From Alphaproteobacteria bacterium (GTDB taxonomy: Bacteria; Pseudomonadota; Alphaproteobacteria; Rhizobiales; Xanthobacteraceae): a DNA stretch of 48,493 bases. Where the stretch lies: contig JAJPHK010000174.1 in NCBI GenBank assembly GCA_021325315.1, forward strand, positions 1 to 48,493, in the 5' to 3' direction. Made by a program: the position numbers and the translations under genes. Within the stretch, counting starts at the first letter, position 1. Each line of letters begins with the position of its first letter. Under the pieces are notes generated by a model. That model ran no database searches. It was not told the origin of the DNA and worked only from the letters and a program-made list of their open reading frames with translations. Below, piece after piece: positions 17,334 to 25,300 of this stretch.

Positions 17334-18077
17334 ATGCTGCAGCCAACCGACGAATTGCAAGTAAAGCGGCTGGATCGCGCCGTTCTGCAGCTCACGCTCG
17401 CGCGTTCCGCGCGCGCGAATGCCCTGAGCGAAAGCCTGGTGGAAGCACTGCTCGCCGCGCTCGCGGAAGCAGAACGCGAACAGATGCGGCTCGTGATCTT
17501 CCGCGGGGAAGGGAAGAATTTCTGCTCGGGCTTCGATCTGAGCGATCTCGCCGAACAAAAAGACGCCGATCTCGTTCGCAAACTGATCCGGATCGAGGAG
17601 CTTTTGCAGCGTGTCGCCTACGCGTCTTTTCTGACGCTTGCGCTGGCGCACGGGCGGGTAATGGGCGCGGGTGCCGATCTCTTTTGCGCATGCAGCGAGA
17701 GGGTCGCGGCGCCGGGCACGGTATTTCGCATGCCGGGCTGGCGTTTTGGCATTGCGCTCGGCACGCGGCGGCTGGCGGCACGGATCGGCACCGACGCCGC
17801 GCGGCGGGTTCTTCTCGAAAGCAAGCAGTTCGATGCCGGCGAAGCTTTGGAGATGCGGTTTGCCACGATGATCGCGCCCGAGTCCGGCTGGCCCGAAGTA
17901 ATCGAACGGGCCTCACGTCAGGCGCATGCGCTCGATTGGGAATCGATGCGGCGCCTTCTCAGCCTGACCATCGTAGACACTCGCGCCGAAGACATGGCTG
18001 CGCTCGTCGAAAGCAGCGCGCGGCCGGGTTTGAAAGAACGCATTCAGCAATATCGGAACAGCGAAAAAGCGCGCTGA
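17334..18077 (+). CDS. Enoyl-CoA hydratase/isomerase family protein
   Basis: The 247-residue product has the crotonase fold. The first oxyanion-hole segment is RLVIFRGEGKNFCSGFDLSD, and the second is LALAHGRVMGAGADLFCACS, with the usual spacing. After this, FRMPGWRFGIALGTRRLAARIG replaces the region that holds the first catalytic glutamate in classical hydratases, and I do not see a clear glutamate there. It may thus be an isomerase, hydrolase or other crotonase subtype rather than a true hydratase. It is 6 bases after the CoA-transferase stop and would act on the CoA ester made there. It ends 6 bases from the convergent LysR gene. The family is firm, the reaction uncertain. Confidence 0.85.
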   Translation: MLQPTDELQVKRLDRAVLQLTLARSARANALSESLVEALLAALAEAEREQMRLVIFRGEGKNFCSGFDLSDLAEQKDADLVRKLIRIEELLQRVAYASFLTLALAHGRVMGAGADLFCACSERVAAPGTVFRMPGWRFGIALGTRRLAARIGTDAARRVLLESKQFDAGEALEMRFATMIAPESGWPEVIERASRQAHALDWESMRRLLSLTIVDTRAEDMAALVESSARPGLKERIQQYRNSEKAR

Positions 18078-18083
18078 AATTCG

Positions 18084-18995
18084 TCAGCCCGCCTTCGGAA
18101 GTTTCGCCGGGTGCTTCTCGAAATTGCTCACAGCAGCGGCGAGCGCCGCGATTTTCCGTGCGATGGGGCGGATGCCTTCCGTCGAGGAAGTGGCGGTGAA
18201 TTCGACGGGATTAAATTGCGGCGCGGTCTCGATCACGCGAAGCTGCTTGGCTTTGATCTCCCGGGCATAGAATTGCTCTGGCAAAAGCGTAATGCCGAGA
18301 CCGGCGGCGGCGAGCGAGGCGGCGACGCCAAGGCTTTTACAAGTATCGATCCGGCGAAAATTGGCGTTGCCGGCATGAAACCAGTCCTCGATCGATTTGT
18401 AATGATACGATTCCTGGGACAGGCCGATGATCGGAAAATTCTGTAGGTCGCGCGGTTTCAATACTTTTCCCGGCAAAGGCAACCTTGGGCTCGCCATCCA
18501 GGAGAATTTCACCGAACCGAGCGAAACGGGGCTCGTATTATAGCCGGCGACGCGTCCCGGCGCCAGAATGAGATCGAGCGTGCCTTGATTTAAACGAGTG
18601 ACCAAATCCTGCGTAAGCGCTTCGTCGAGCTCGAGAGAAATCTTCGGGTAATGTTCGTGTACGGCTTTCACGAGGCGCGGGAGCCAGGTGAGCGAAATCA
18701 TCTCTACGACGCCCATCCGGACGACACCCTGCGTTGCGCTCTCATCCGCGACGCGCATGCGCATCTCCGCCGAGATGCGCAGAATTTCTTCCGCGTAGCG
18801 CAGGAGGTCTCTGCCCTTGGGCGTGAGGCGCGCCGTTCGCTGTACGCGGTCGAACAATGCAACACCGAAATCGCGTTCAATCTCCAGAATTCGCATCGAC
18901 ACCGTCGATTGCGTCGCATTCATTCGCTCGGCCGCGGCCGAGAAGCTGCCGAGCTTCGCGGCCCAGTAGAAAGTTTCGATCTGCCGCAGGTTCAT
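18084..18995 (-). CDS. LysR-family transcriptional regulator
   Basis: The 303-residue product opens with the LysR winged helix (MNLRQIETFYWAAKLGSFSA, then AAERMNATQSTVSMRILEIE, residues 1 to about 60). The effector-binding domain from about 90 contains GVVRMGVVEMISLTWLPRLV and further on NIGLSQES-type loops and LGVAASLAAAGLGITLLPEQF. The ATG at 18995 follows GAGG on the minus strand and matches the usual LysR start; a longer frame begins at 19022. The gene diverges from the VanB-like reductase gene with 79 bases between, the classic arrangement in which LysR controls the divergent operon with a cognate ligand. It also converges on the CoA-transferase/hydratase operon, so it sits in the middle of the catabolic island. 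Confidence 0.93.
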   Translation of the reverse strand: MNLRQIETFYWAAKLGSFSAAAERMNATQSTVSMRILEIERDFGVALFDRVQRTARLTPKGRDLLRYAEEILRISAEMRMRVADESATQGVVRMGVVEMISLTWLPRLVKAVHEHYPKISLELDEALTQDLVTRLNQGTLDLILAPGRVAGYNTSPVSLGSVKFSWMASPRLPLPGKVLKPRDLQNFPIIGLSQESYHYKSIEDWFHAGNANFRRIDTCKSLGVAASLAAAGLGITLLPEQFYAREIKAKQLRVIETAPQFNPVEFTATSSTEGIRPIARKIAALAAAVSNFEKHPAKLPKAG

Positions 18996-19029
18996 CGCGT
19001 CGCCTCGTGGATGGCGGCGCAATCGTACA

Positions 19030-19042
19030 TCAAAATTTTTGA
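19030..19042. promoter_or_regulatory. T-N11-A LysR-type binding site
   Basis: TCAAAA-t-TTTTGA is a perfect dyad with a one-base centre between the LysR gene and the divergent reductase gene. It starts with T and ends with A exactly 11 bases apart, the T-N11-A signature of LysR sites. Binding is inference. Confidence 0.55.
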
Positions 19043-19074
19043 ATTAGAACACTGAAAAAATATCGTTTGTATTG

Positions 19075-20103
19075 ATGGCCTGGAGCCCGAATAATTCGCC
19101 CATGAATTTGATGCAGATCATGGCGCAGGAAAAAGTGCAGGAACGGGCGAAGAATAGAACCCTCAACCTGCGCGTCCGAACGATCAGGCACGAAACCCCC
19201 GACATCGCCTCGTTCGAACTTGTCGATCCTGACGGCCGCGACCTGCCCCCTTTCACCGCCGGCGCCCATATCGACGTGCGGATCTCTGACAAAATCCAGC
19301 GCCAATACTCGCTTTGCAATGATCCGGCCGAGCGTCACCGCTATGAGATTGCCGTTCTCAAGGAGCCGAACGGACGCGGCGGGTCGGTTGCAATGCATGC
19401 GCTCGCAGAAGGGCAGACACTGACGGTTTCAGAGCCGGTCAACCGTTTTCCGCTCGCGGGACGCGAAGCGCGATTTCATCTTCTGCTCGCGGGCGGCATT
19501 GGTGTTACGCCCATGATGGCGATGATCGCGGAACTCGAAGCGAATAAGCGCCCTTGGCACATGCATTATTGCACCCGGAGCCGCGACCGTTCCGCTTTTA
19601 TCGAACGCCTTGAGCCGCATATCGCTGCCGGCAAGGTCGAGTTGCATCACGACGGCGGCGATCCGGCGAAAGGGCTCGATATCGCCCGTGCGCTCAGCCA
19701 GTTCGAAATCGGAACGCATCTCTATTTCTGCGGCCCGCCCGGATTCATGAGTGCGGCAAAAGCCTCGGTGGGCGCTTGGCCGCCGTTCAATGTGCACTGC
19801 GAATATTTCGAAGCGCCAGACGATCGCCCGCCCGCCGAGAGTGGCCCCTTCCAGATCAAGATCAAGAGCAGCGGTCAGGTGTTCGACGTACCGGTCGGGA
19901 AAACGATCGTCGCGGTCCTGCGAGAGAACGGCTTCGACATCGAGACCGATTGCGAGGACGGCTATTGCGGCACCTGCATCACCCGCTACGTCGAGGGCGA
20001 TCCCGAACATCGCGACACCGTGCTCAGCGAAGGCGAGCGCAAGAGCTACGTCATGGTCTGCTGCGCGCGCTCGCGAAGCCCGATGCTCGTGCTCGATCCG
20101 TGA
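19075..20103 (+). CDS. VanB-type oxygenase reductase (PDR/phthalate dioxygenase reductase family)
   Basis: The 342-residue product has the FNR-2Fe-2S layout of class IA oxygenase reductases. The flavin domain covers about 25-125 (FTAGAHIDVRISDKIQRQYS binds flavin). The NAD domain follows (LLLAGGIGVTPMMAMIAEL, HYCTRSRDRSAF, YFCGPPGFMSAA). A C-terminal plant-type ferredoxin domain carries C-x4-C-x2-C as CEDGYCGTC plus a distal cysteine in VMVCCARS. It passes electrons from NADH to the Rieske oxygenase encoded 46 bases downstream. The start is uncertain: ATG 19075 has no clear ribosome site, and ATG 19120 (MAQEKVQERAKNR) is an alternative. Divergent to LysR. Vanillate demethylase reductase is the closest functional model, but the real substrate is unknown. 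Confidence 0.9.
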   Translation: MAWSPNNSPMNLMQIMAQEKVQERAKNRTLNLRVRTIRHETPDIASFELVDPDGRDLPPFTAGAHIDVRISDKIQRQYSLCNDPAERHRYEIAVLKEPNGRGGSVAMHALAEGQTLTVSEPVNRFPLAGREARFHLLLAGGIGVTPMMAMIAELEANKRPWHMHYCTRSRDRSAFIERLEPHIAAGKVELHHDGGDPAKGLDIARALSQFEIGTHLYFCGPPGFMSAAKASVGAWPPFNVHCEYFEAPDDRPPAESGPFQIKIKSSGQVFDVPVGKTIVAVLRENGFDIETDCEDGYCGTCITRYVEGDPEHRDTVLSEGERKSYVMVCCARSRSPMLVLDP

Positions 20104-20149
20104 TCTGGAGAACAAATCGAGTTTCCGAAGAAATGAATGGGAGAGAAAC

Positions 20150-21274
20150 ATGATACCAACCGCAGTCGTCCGTAATGCCTGGTACGTGGCCGGGCTCTCT
20201 GCGGACTTCCCGAAAGAAAAACTGACGGGCCAGGTGATCGCCAAGCGTCCGATGGTGATCTGGCGCACCAAGGACGGCGAAGTCGTCGCCTACGACGACC
20301 GCTGTTCACACAAACGCTTCCCGCTATCGAAAGGCCGCTTGATGCCGGACGGTACGCTGGAATGCGCTTACCACGGATTGCGCTACGACACCTCCGGAAA
20401 ATGCGTGATGATCCCGTCGCACCCAACCGGCCCGATCTCGCCGCAGGCGAAAGTGATCGGCTTTCCCGTGATCGAGCAGGACGGGCTTGTTTGGATTTGG
20501 CCGGGCGATCACGAGATTTCCAAAACGCGCAAGCCGCCGCGTCTTCCCGAATGCAACGACCCGAAATGGGAGAGCATTCTGGTCGGGCCGATGAACGTGC
20601 CGGCGAATTATCTTCTGCTGATCGAGAATCTTCTCGATATCACCCACTTCTATCCGCTTCACGACGGCAATATCGGCGATGTCGCCAACAGCTACATTCC
20701 GATCGAGCTCGAGGAAGGCGAGGTGGACGGCAACAAATATGTGATGACCATCCGTAAAACGAAGAATTACAAGCAGACGCCATATTTTGTGGACTGGTTC
20801 CATTATCCGGTCGTCGATCGTCACCATACGCATTGCATGATGAGCCCGGCGGTCACGCGCGTCGTTCTGCGCAACCAGCCGCCCGGCAAGCTCAACGAGC
20901 GCAAAGGCGAGCGCGAATATCCCGGCCGGCTAGGGATCGAAGAAGACGAACGTGGCTATGTCCTCGTTCATACCCACACGCCGATCGACGAACGCAATCA
21001 CGTCTGGCGAGTTCTAGTGAACTCGCCCAAACATCACATGTCGCACGGTGACCCCAACAAATCGGCGGCCAGGCGGATCGCAGAAATGTTTCCGACGGTA
21101 GCCGCCGAGGACGAATGGGCGCTCAAGCTGCAGCAACAAATGTTCGAATATCCGGACGAGGGATATTGCGAAGTATTCCTGAAGCCGGATCTCGCGCTTC
21201 GGCGCGCGCGAAAGATTTTTGCCGAGCTCGTTCGCGAGCAGGAAAATCAGATGCCCGCCCAGGCGGCAGAGTGA
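20150..21274 (+). CDS. Rieske 2Fe-2S aromatic oxygenase, VanA-like (O-demethylase type)
   Basis: The 374-residue product starts at ATG 20150 after GGGAGAG. The Rieske motif is C-S-H (DDRCSHKRFPLSKGR) and C-x2-H (LECAYHGLRYD). The mononuclear iron motif is ENLLDITHFYPLH, giving the N-x2-D-x2-H-x4-H arrangement of ring-hydroxylating and demethylating oxygenases. The start MIPTAVVRNAWYVAGLSADF and the total length resemble VanA rather than large-subunit dioxygenases, and no small beta subunit gene follows. Such enzymes hydroxylate a methyl group, which then leaves as formaldehyde. Partner reductase is immediately upstream. The presence of Gfa at the end of the same island supports formaldehyde release. 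Substrate not known: vanillate, other methoxylated aromatics, or N-methyl compounds are all possible. Confidence 0.92.
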   Translation: MIPTAVVRNAWYVAGLSADFPKEKLTGQVIAKRPMVIWRTKDGEVVAYDDRCSHKRFPLSKGRLMPDGTLECAYHGLRYDTSGKCVMIPSHPTGPISPQAKVIGFPVIEQDGLVWIWPGDHEISKTRKPPRLPECNDPKWESILVGPMNVPANYLLLIENLLDITHFYPLHDGNIGDVANSYIPIELEEGEVDGNKYVMTIRKTKNYKQTPYFVDWFHYPVVDRHHTHCMMSPAVTRVVLRNQPPGKLNERKGEREYPGRLGIEEDERGYVLVHTHTPIDERNHVWRVLVNSPKHHMSHGDPNKSAARRIAEMFPTVAAEDEWALKLQQQMFEYPDEGYCEVFLKPDLALRRARKIFAELVREQENQMPAQAAE

Positions 21275-21319
21275 GGTGAAGTAAGAACGATAAATCGATA
21301 GATCAAATTTACGCAAGAC

Positions 21320-21352
21320 AGACTGGTACCGCGTGCCGCGCGGTGCCAGTCT
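21320..21352 (+). terminator. Long stem-loop between oxygenase and importer operons
   Basis: AGACTGGTACCGCG pairs with CGCGGTGCCAGTCT around a 5-base loop: a 14-base-pair stem with one G-T wobble. It lies 45 bases after the oxygenase stop and 60 before the importer. No T-run follows, so it may be a transcript 3' boundary or an RNA-stabilising element rather than an intrinsic terminator. Confidence 0.55.
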
Positions 21353-21412
21353 GAAGATTCAATACTCACCTGAATAAGCCGGCAAACGGCACGGGAGGAA
21401 CAGGAGGGGATT

Positions 21413-22168
21413 GTGTTAAGCGTGACGGGCGTAACCAAAGCGTTCGGCGGCATCGCTGCGCTTCGCGAGGCGCAGTTCAGTGCCGATACGCGCCGTATTA
21501 CCGGGATTATCGGGCCGAACGGCGCCGGTAAAAGCACGCTCTTGTATGTAGTCGGGGGCTTGATCACGCCTGATGCCGGCAAGGTCATGCTCGACGGCGA
21601 GGACATCACCGAGCTTCCGCCTTTCAAGCGTGCGCATCTCGGGCTCGTGCGCACTTTCCAGATTTCGCGCGAGCTCTCCGAACTCACGGTACTCGAAAAT
21701 TTATTGTTGGCTCGTCCAGGCCAATCCGGCGAAACAATCTGGAAAAATTTCTTTTTGCCGGGCCGCGTTCGCGCCGAGGAAGAGGCGGCGATCGAACGCG
21801 CCTGTGCCATTCTTGAACGTGTGGGCTTGCGTCATCTCGCGGACAATCCCGCGCGTGCGCTTTCCGGCGGCCAGAAGAAGCTCTTGGAACTTTGCCGCGC
21901 GCTGATGATCGATCCCAAGATCATTCTCCTGGACGAGCCGGGCGCGGGCGTGAGCCCCCCGATGCGCGTGCAAATTTCCGAGGTGATCCGGTCGCTGCGC
22001 GACGAGGGCGTCACCTTCGTCATCATCGAGCACGACATGGACATGATCGCGCGGCTCTGCGACCGCGTGTATGTCTTTGCCGAGGGCAAGAATCTCACCG
22101 ACGGGTCGTTCTCCGACATCGTCGCCGATCAACGCGTCATTGACGCCTATCTTGGGGGGCTCGATTGA
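21413..22168 (+). CDS. Branched-chain-type ABC importer ATPase (LivG-like)
   Basis: The 251-residue product has Walker A GPNGAGKST (about residues 35-43), the signature LSGGQKK and Walker B IILLDEPGAGVSP, plus the LivG-specific insertion after LENLLLARPGQSGE. It starts at GTG 21413 with an AGGAGGGG ribosome site. It is the first gene of a five-gene importer operon (LivG, LivF, LivH, LivM, then AhpD-like and binding protein). Its stop overlaps the TTG start of LivF. It energises uptake of amino acids, amides, urea or aromatic acids; the catabolic context here suggests an organic acid. The gene lies 138 bases after the Rieske gene, behind a hairpin, and may be transcribed with it. Confidence 0.93.
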   Translation: MLSVTGVTKAFGGIAALREAQFSADTRRITGIIGPNGAGKSTLLYVVGGLITPDAGKVMLDGEDITELPPFKRAHLGLVRTFQISRELSELTVLENLLLARPGQSGETIWKNFFLPGRVRAEEEAAIERACAILERVGLRHLADNPARALSGGQKKLLELCRALMIDPKIILLDEPGAGVSPPMRVQISEVIRSLRDEGVTFVIIEHDMDMIARLCDRVYVFAEGKNLTDGSFSDIVADQRVIDAYLGGLD

Positions 22169-22887
22169 CCGCGCGCGAAATCGTTCTCAAAACCAAGGAT
22201 GTCGCCGCGGGCTATGGCGGCGGTGACATCATTTCGAACATTTCCATCGACGTCGAAGAGGGGCAGATCTTCACGGTGATCGGCCCCAACGGCTCGGGCA
22301 AGAGCACTTTCATCAAGGTATTGGCCGGCCTGCTGCACACGCGTGTCGGCGGAATTTCCATCAAGGACGAACAGATCACGCCGCTTGCGGCTCCGGAACG
22401 CGTGGCGAAGGGCCTCGCTTACGTGCCGCAGGAATACAACGTCTTCCCCAATCTGACGATCAACGAAAACCTGCGCGTCTCCACCGAATTTCTGAAACGT
22501 GACCGCTGTGCGACCGGCGAGCAGCGCGAACGCGTCCTTAATATGTTCCCCGAGATCGCGACGCGGTTGACGCTCCGCGCCGGGCATCTTTCGGGTGGCC
22601 AGCGGCAGATGCTTGCTTTCGCCTGCGCGATGATGGCGGCGCCTGTCGTGCTGCTTCTGGACGAGCCGTCGGCTGGGCTGTCGCCGAAATTCGTCGCCGA
22701 GATTTTCGACCGCATCAAAGCCGTCAATCGAACCGGCCTCACCGTCGTGATGATCGAGCAAAACGTCAAGGAAGCGCTCCGGATCGCCGATACGGTGATG
22801 GTGCTCGTGAACGGCGCGACGCGGCTTTCCGTACCGGCTTCCGAGATCGGCTCGACGCACGACCTGCACAAACTCTTCCTGGGGTAG
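22165..22887 (+). CDS. Branched-chain-type ABC importer ATPase (LivF-like)
   Basis: The 240-residue product has Walker A GPNGSGKST, signature LSGGQRQ and Walker B VVLLLDEPSAGLSP, and ends ...DLHKLFLG, typical of LivF. Length (about 240) fits LivF rather than LivG. TTG start at 22165 overlaps the preceding stop by four bases, indicating translational coupling so that both ATPases are made in equal amounts. Works as a heterodimer with the LivG-like subunit at the membrane. Confidence 0.92.
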   Translation: MTAREIVLKTKDVAAGYGGGDIISNISIDVEEGQIFTVIGPNGSGKSTFIKVLAGLLHTRVGGISIKDEQITPLAAPERVAKGLAYVPQEYNVFPNLTINENLRVSTEFLKRDRCATGEQRERVLNMFPEIATRLTLRAGHLSGGQRQMLAFACAMMAAPVVLLLDEPSAGLSPKFVAEIFDRIKAVNRTGLTVVMIEQNVKEALRIADTVMVLVNGATRLSVPASEIGSTHDLHKLFLG

Positions 22888-22892
22888 CGGCC

Positions 22893-23756
22893 ATGACAGC
22901 GCAGTACATCTTCAACGGATTCGTCAGCGGCATGATCCTCGCGCTGCCCGCGGTCGCGCTCACCCTGATCTACGGTATTCTGAAATTCCCGAATTTCGCG
23001 AGCGGAGCGATGCTGACCGTCGGCGCCTATCTCGCGCTGATCTTCAACGTCTATCTCGGCATGCCGCTCTTGTGGGCTGCGATTATCGGCTCGCTGATTT
23101 TCGCGCTGATTGCGGTCGGCATCGACCAGGCGGTTTTCCGGCAACTGCGCGAGCGCACCGCGATCACGCTCCTCGTCTGTTCGATGGGCGTTTCCTTCGT
23201 GCTCGAAAATATCGCGCGCTTCATTTTCGGAAACGGTGCGCGGAGCTACGACCTTGCCATTGCCCGCCCGAAACATTTCTTCGGTTTGCGGATCAATAAC
23301 GAGCAGATCATCACCGCAGCGACCGCCGTCGCGGCGATGATCGTTGTCTACTTTATCCTCCGCCATACCGCGCTCGGGCGTGCGATGCGCGCGGTTGCCG
23401 ACAATCCGTCGCTTGCGGCCGTGCGCGGCGTTCGGCGCGAGAGCATCGTCCGCTGGACGTGGGCCATCACCGGCACCTTGACCGCTGTGGCCGGCGTTCT
23501 CGCAGGCATGGATCGGGCGATCGATCCGTTGCTCGGCTGGAATTACATCGTCTCCACCTTCGCCGCCGCGATTTTGGGCGGTCTCGGCAATCCGGTGGGC
23601 GCGGTAATTGGCGCGCTCACGGTCGGCGTCGTCGAGGAGACGTCGACTCTCTTTATTCCGCCCAACTACCGGCAGGTTGTGAGCTTTCTTGCGATTGCAC
23701 TTTTGCTGATCTTGCGCCCCCAAGGGCTGCTCGGCGCCGCGAAGATCAAGAAGTAG
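22893..23756 (+). CDS. ABC importer permease (LivH-like)
   Basis: The 287-residue product is a LivH-type permease with about eight helices. It opens with YIFNGFVSGMILALPAVALTLIYGILKFPNFASG and contains the family EAA-like segment ALGRAMRAVADNPSLAAVRGV, followed by YIVSTFAAAILGGLGNPVGAVIGA. It forms the translocation channel with the LivM-like partner that begins 9 bases downstream. It is 5 bases after the LivF stop, in the same operon. The substrate is set mainly by the binding protein at 25301. Confidence 0.92.
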   Translation: MTAQYIFNGFVSGMILALPAVALTLIYGILKFPNFASGAMLTVGAYLALIFNVYLGMPLLWAAIIGSLIFALIAVGIDQAVFRQLRERTAITLLVCSMGVSFVLENIARFIFGNGARSYDLAIARPKHFFGLRINNEQIITAATAVAAMIVVYFILRHTALGRAMRAVADNPSLAAVRGVRRESIVRWTWAITGTLTAVAGVLAGMDRAIDPLLGWNYIVSTFAAAILGGLGNPVGAVIGALTVGVVEETSTLFIPPNYRQVVSFLAIALLLILRPQGLLGAAKIKK

Positions 23757-23765
23757 GGGATCGCG

Positions 23766-24713
23766 ATGGTTTCCTATCTCGTCACCATTCTCAGCCTGGT
23801 CGCCATCATCTCGATCCTTGGGCTTGCACTGAATCTGCAGTGGGGTCTCTGCGGCATGGTGAATTTCGGCATCGCCGGATTCTTCGCGCTCGGCGCTTAT
23901 ACCGCGGCGCTTGTCGATCTGGCGGGGGCGGGGACGCTGGTCGCAACCGTTGCTGCCGCGGCTGTTTGCGGCATCGCTTGCGCGCTCGTCGCGCTCGTAT
24001 CGCTCCGGCTTTCGGACGAATATCTTGCGATCCTCACGCTAGGCTTCGGCGAAGTCGTGCGGCTTGTCGTGTTGAATGAAGAGTGGTTGACGCACGGGTC
24101 GCTCGGCCTCCCCGGGATCCCGCGTCCGTTCTGGGGCCTGATCCCCGAGGAGCAATACGAATACTGGTTCCTGGGAATGCTCGGCGGCGTGATCCTGCTG
24201 CTCTTCCTGGCGCTGGAGAAACTGCTGCGCTCGCCGTTCGGGCGCGCGATCCGCGCCGTGCGCGAGGACGATGTCGTCGCGGCAACGCTCGGCAAGGACG
24301 TCGTCAAATTGCGCGTGAAAGTCTTCGCGCTCGGCGGCGTCATCATCGGCATCGCAGGCGCCTTTCATTCCTTCTACATGACCTATATCGATCCGAGCCA
24401 GTTCTCCGCGATTCTCACGGCGTATGTTTTTATGGCCGTGATCGCCGGCGGGCGCGCCTCTAACAGCGGGCTACTACTCGGATCGGTCGGCTTGATGGCC
24501 GTGATTGAAGGAACGCGTTTCCTCAAGGACATCTTCAACATTTTCGACGCGACGCAGCTTTCGGCGATCCGGCTCATCCTGATCGGGCTTGGATTGATCC
24601 TCCTGTTGATCTTCCGGCCGCAGGGCTGTTTCGCGGAATACCGCCTGAAAATCAAAAAACCGGAAAAGGAACCGCGCAAGGCATCGGTGCAAACAGAGAC
24701 ACGAACAACGTAG
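23766..24713 (+). CDS. ABC importer permease (LivM-like)
   Basis: The 315-residue product is a LivM-type permease. Landmarks are SILGLALNLQWGLCGMVNFGIAGFFALGAYTAAL at the N-terminus, LGFGEVVRLVVLNEEWLTHG, the cytoplasmic loop SPFGRAIRAVREDDVVAATLGKDVVKLRVK, and a hydrophobic C-terminal helix LILIGLGLILLLIFRPQG followed by a charged tail. It pairs with the LivH-like subunit. The AhpD-like gene begins 9 bases after its stop and shares the operon. Confidence 0.93.
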   Translation: MVSYLVTILSLVAIISILGLALNLQWGLCGMVNFGIAGFFALGAYTAALVDLAGAGTLVATVAAAAVCGIACALVALVSLRLSDEYLAILTLGFGEVVRLVVLNEEWLTHGSLGLPGIPRPFWGLIPEEQYEYWFLGMLGGVILLLFLALEKLLRSPFGRAIRAVREDDVVAATLGKDVVKLRVKVFALGGVIIGIAGAFHSFYMTYIDPSQFSAILTAYVFMAVIAGGRASNSGLLLGSVGLMAVIEGTRFLKDIFNIFDATQLSAIRLILIGLGLILLLIFRPQGCFAEYRLKIKKPEKEPRKASVQTETRTT

Positions 24714-24722
24714 GAGGAGATC

Positions 24723-25268
24723 ATGGCGCGCGTCAGGCTCATTCCCTCGACTGAACTCTCACCCGGTCTCGCGCGCGTCTACGAGGAGTTTGCCTCCGGC
24801 TACGGCCCGTTCCGCAATCAGGCGGCGGTGATGGCGCATGTGCCCACCGCCGCGAAGCATCTGATGCAGATGCTAATGGAGCTGAAGCGGGAGCGAAACA
24901 TCAACTGGCGCTACGTGGAGCTTGCGATCGTCGTCACCTCCAAGCTCAACGCCTGCCATTATTGCGTCGCCCACCATACGCAGCCCTTAAAGGTCGAGGG
25001 CCTGTCGCAGGAAGCGATCGATAGACTTCCGGAATTTCACCCCGAGCTCAACGACCTCGACCGCCTGGTGGTCGATTACACGATCGCAGTCACCAAGAAC
25101 GCGCAGCGCGTTCCGCAGACGATGTTCGATCGTTTGCGGATGCGCTTCAGCGAGGCGGAAATCGTGGAGCTCACGATGCGGATCGCGCTCTGCGGTTTTT
25201 TCAACCGCTTCAACGATGCGCTTCAAATCGATGACGAGCTGGAGACGGAAATAACAGCAGCCGAATAA
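24723..25268 (+). CDS. AhpD-like/carboxymuconolactone decarboxylase family protein
   Basis: The 181-residue helical protein has the AhpD-fold redox motif C78-H-Y-C81 with H85 (NACHYCVAHHT), preceded by VELAIVVTSKLN. These features are shared by AhpD and peroxidase-related members, while classical gamma-carboxymuconolactone decarboxylases lack the CxxC pair. A thiol peroxidase or disulfide-relay role is likely. It is positioned inside the importer operon, between LivM and the binding protein, which suggests that peroxide or a reactive intermediate accompanies this catabolism. ATG 24723 has AGGAGGAGATC before it. A second AhpD-fold protein occurs at 32878 with ECF41; the two are only distantly similar. 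Confidence 0.86.
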   Translation: MARVRLIPSTELSPGLARVYEEFASGYGPFRNQAAVMAHVPTAAKHLMQMLMELKRERNINWRYVELAIVVTSKLNACHYCVAHHTQPLKVEGLSQEAIDRLPEFHPELNDLDRLVVDYTIAVTKNAQRVPQTMFDRLRMRFSEAEIVELTMRIALCGFFNRFNDALQIDDELETEITAAE

Positions 25269-25300
25269 GGCGAAAACATCAACCGGGAGGAAAGACAACC

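Noticed and set aside
16161-17651. 496-codon minus-strand open frame opposite the CoA-transferase
   Set aside because: Low-complexity Arg/Glu/His translation with no homology-like motifs; the plus strand carries the real CoA-transferase and hydratase genes.
19751-20149. Upstream extension of the Rieske oxygenase frame
   Set aside because: It overlaps the reductase coding region; the VanA-like start MIPTAVVRNAWY with its own ribosome site begins at 20150.
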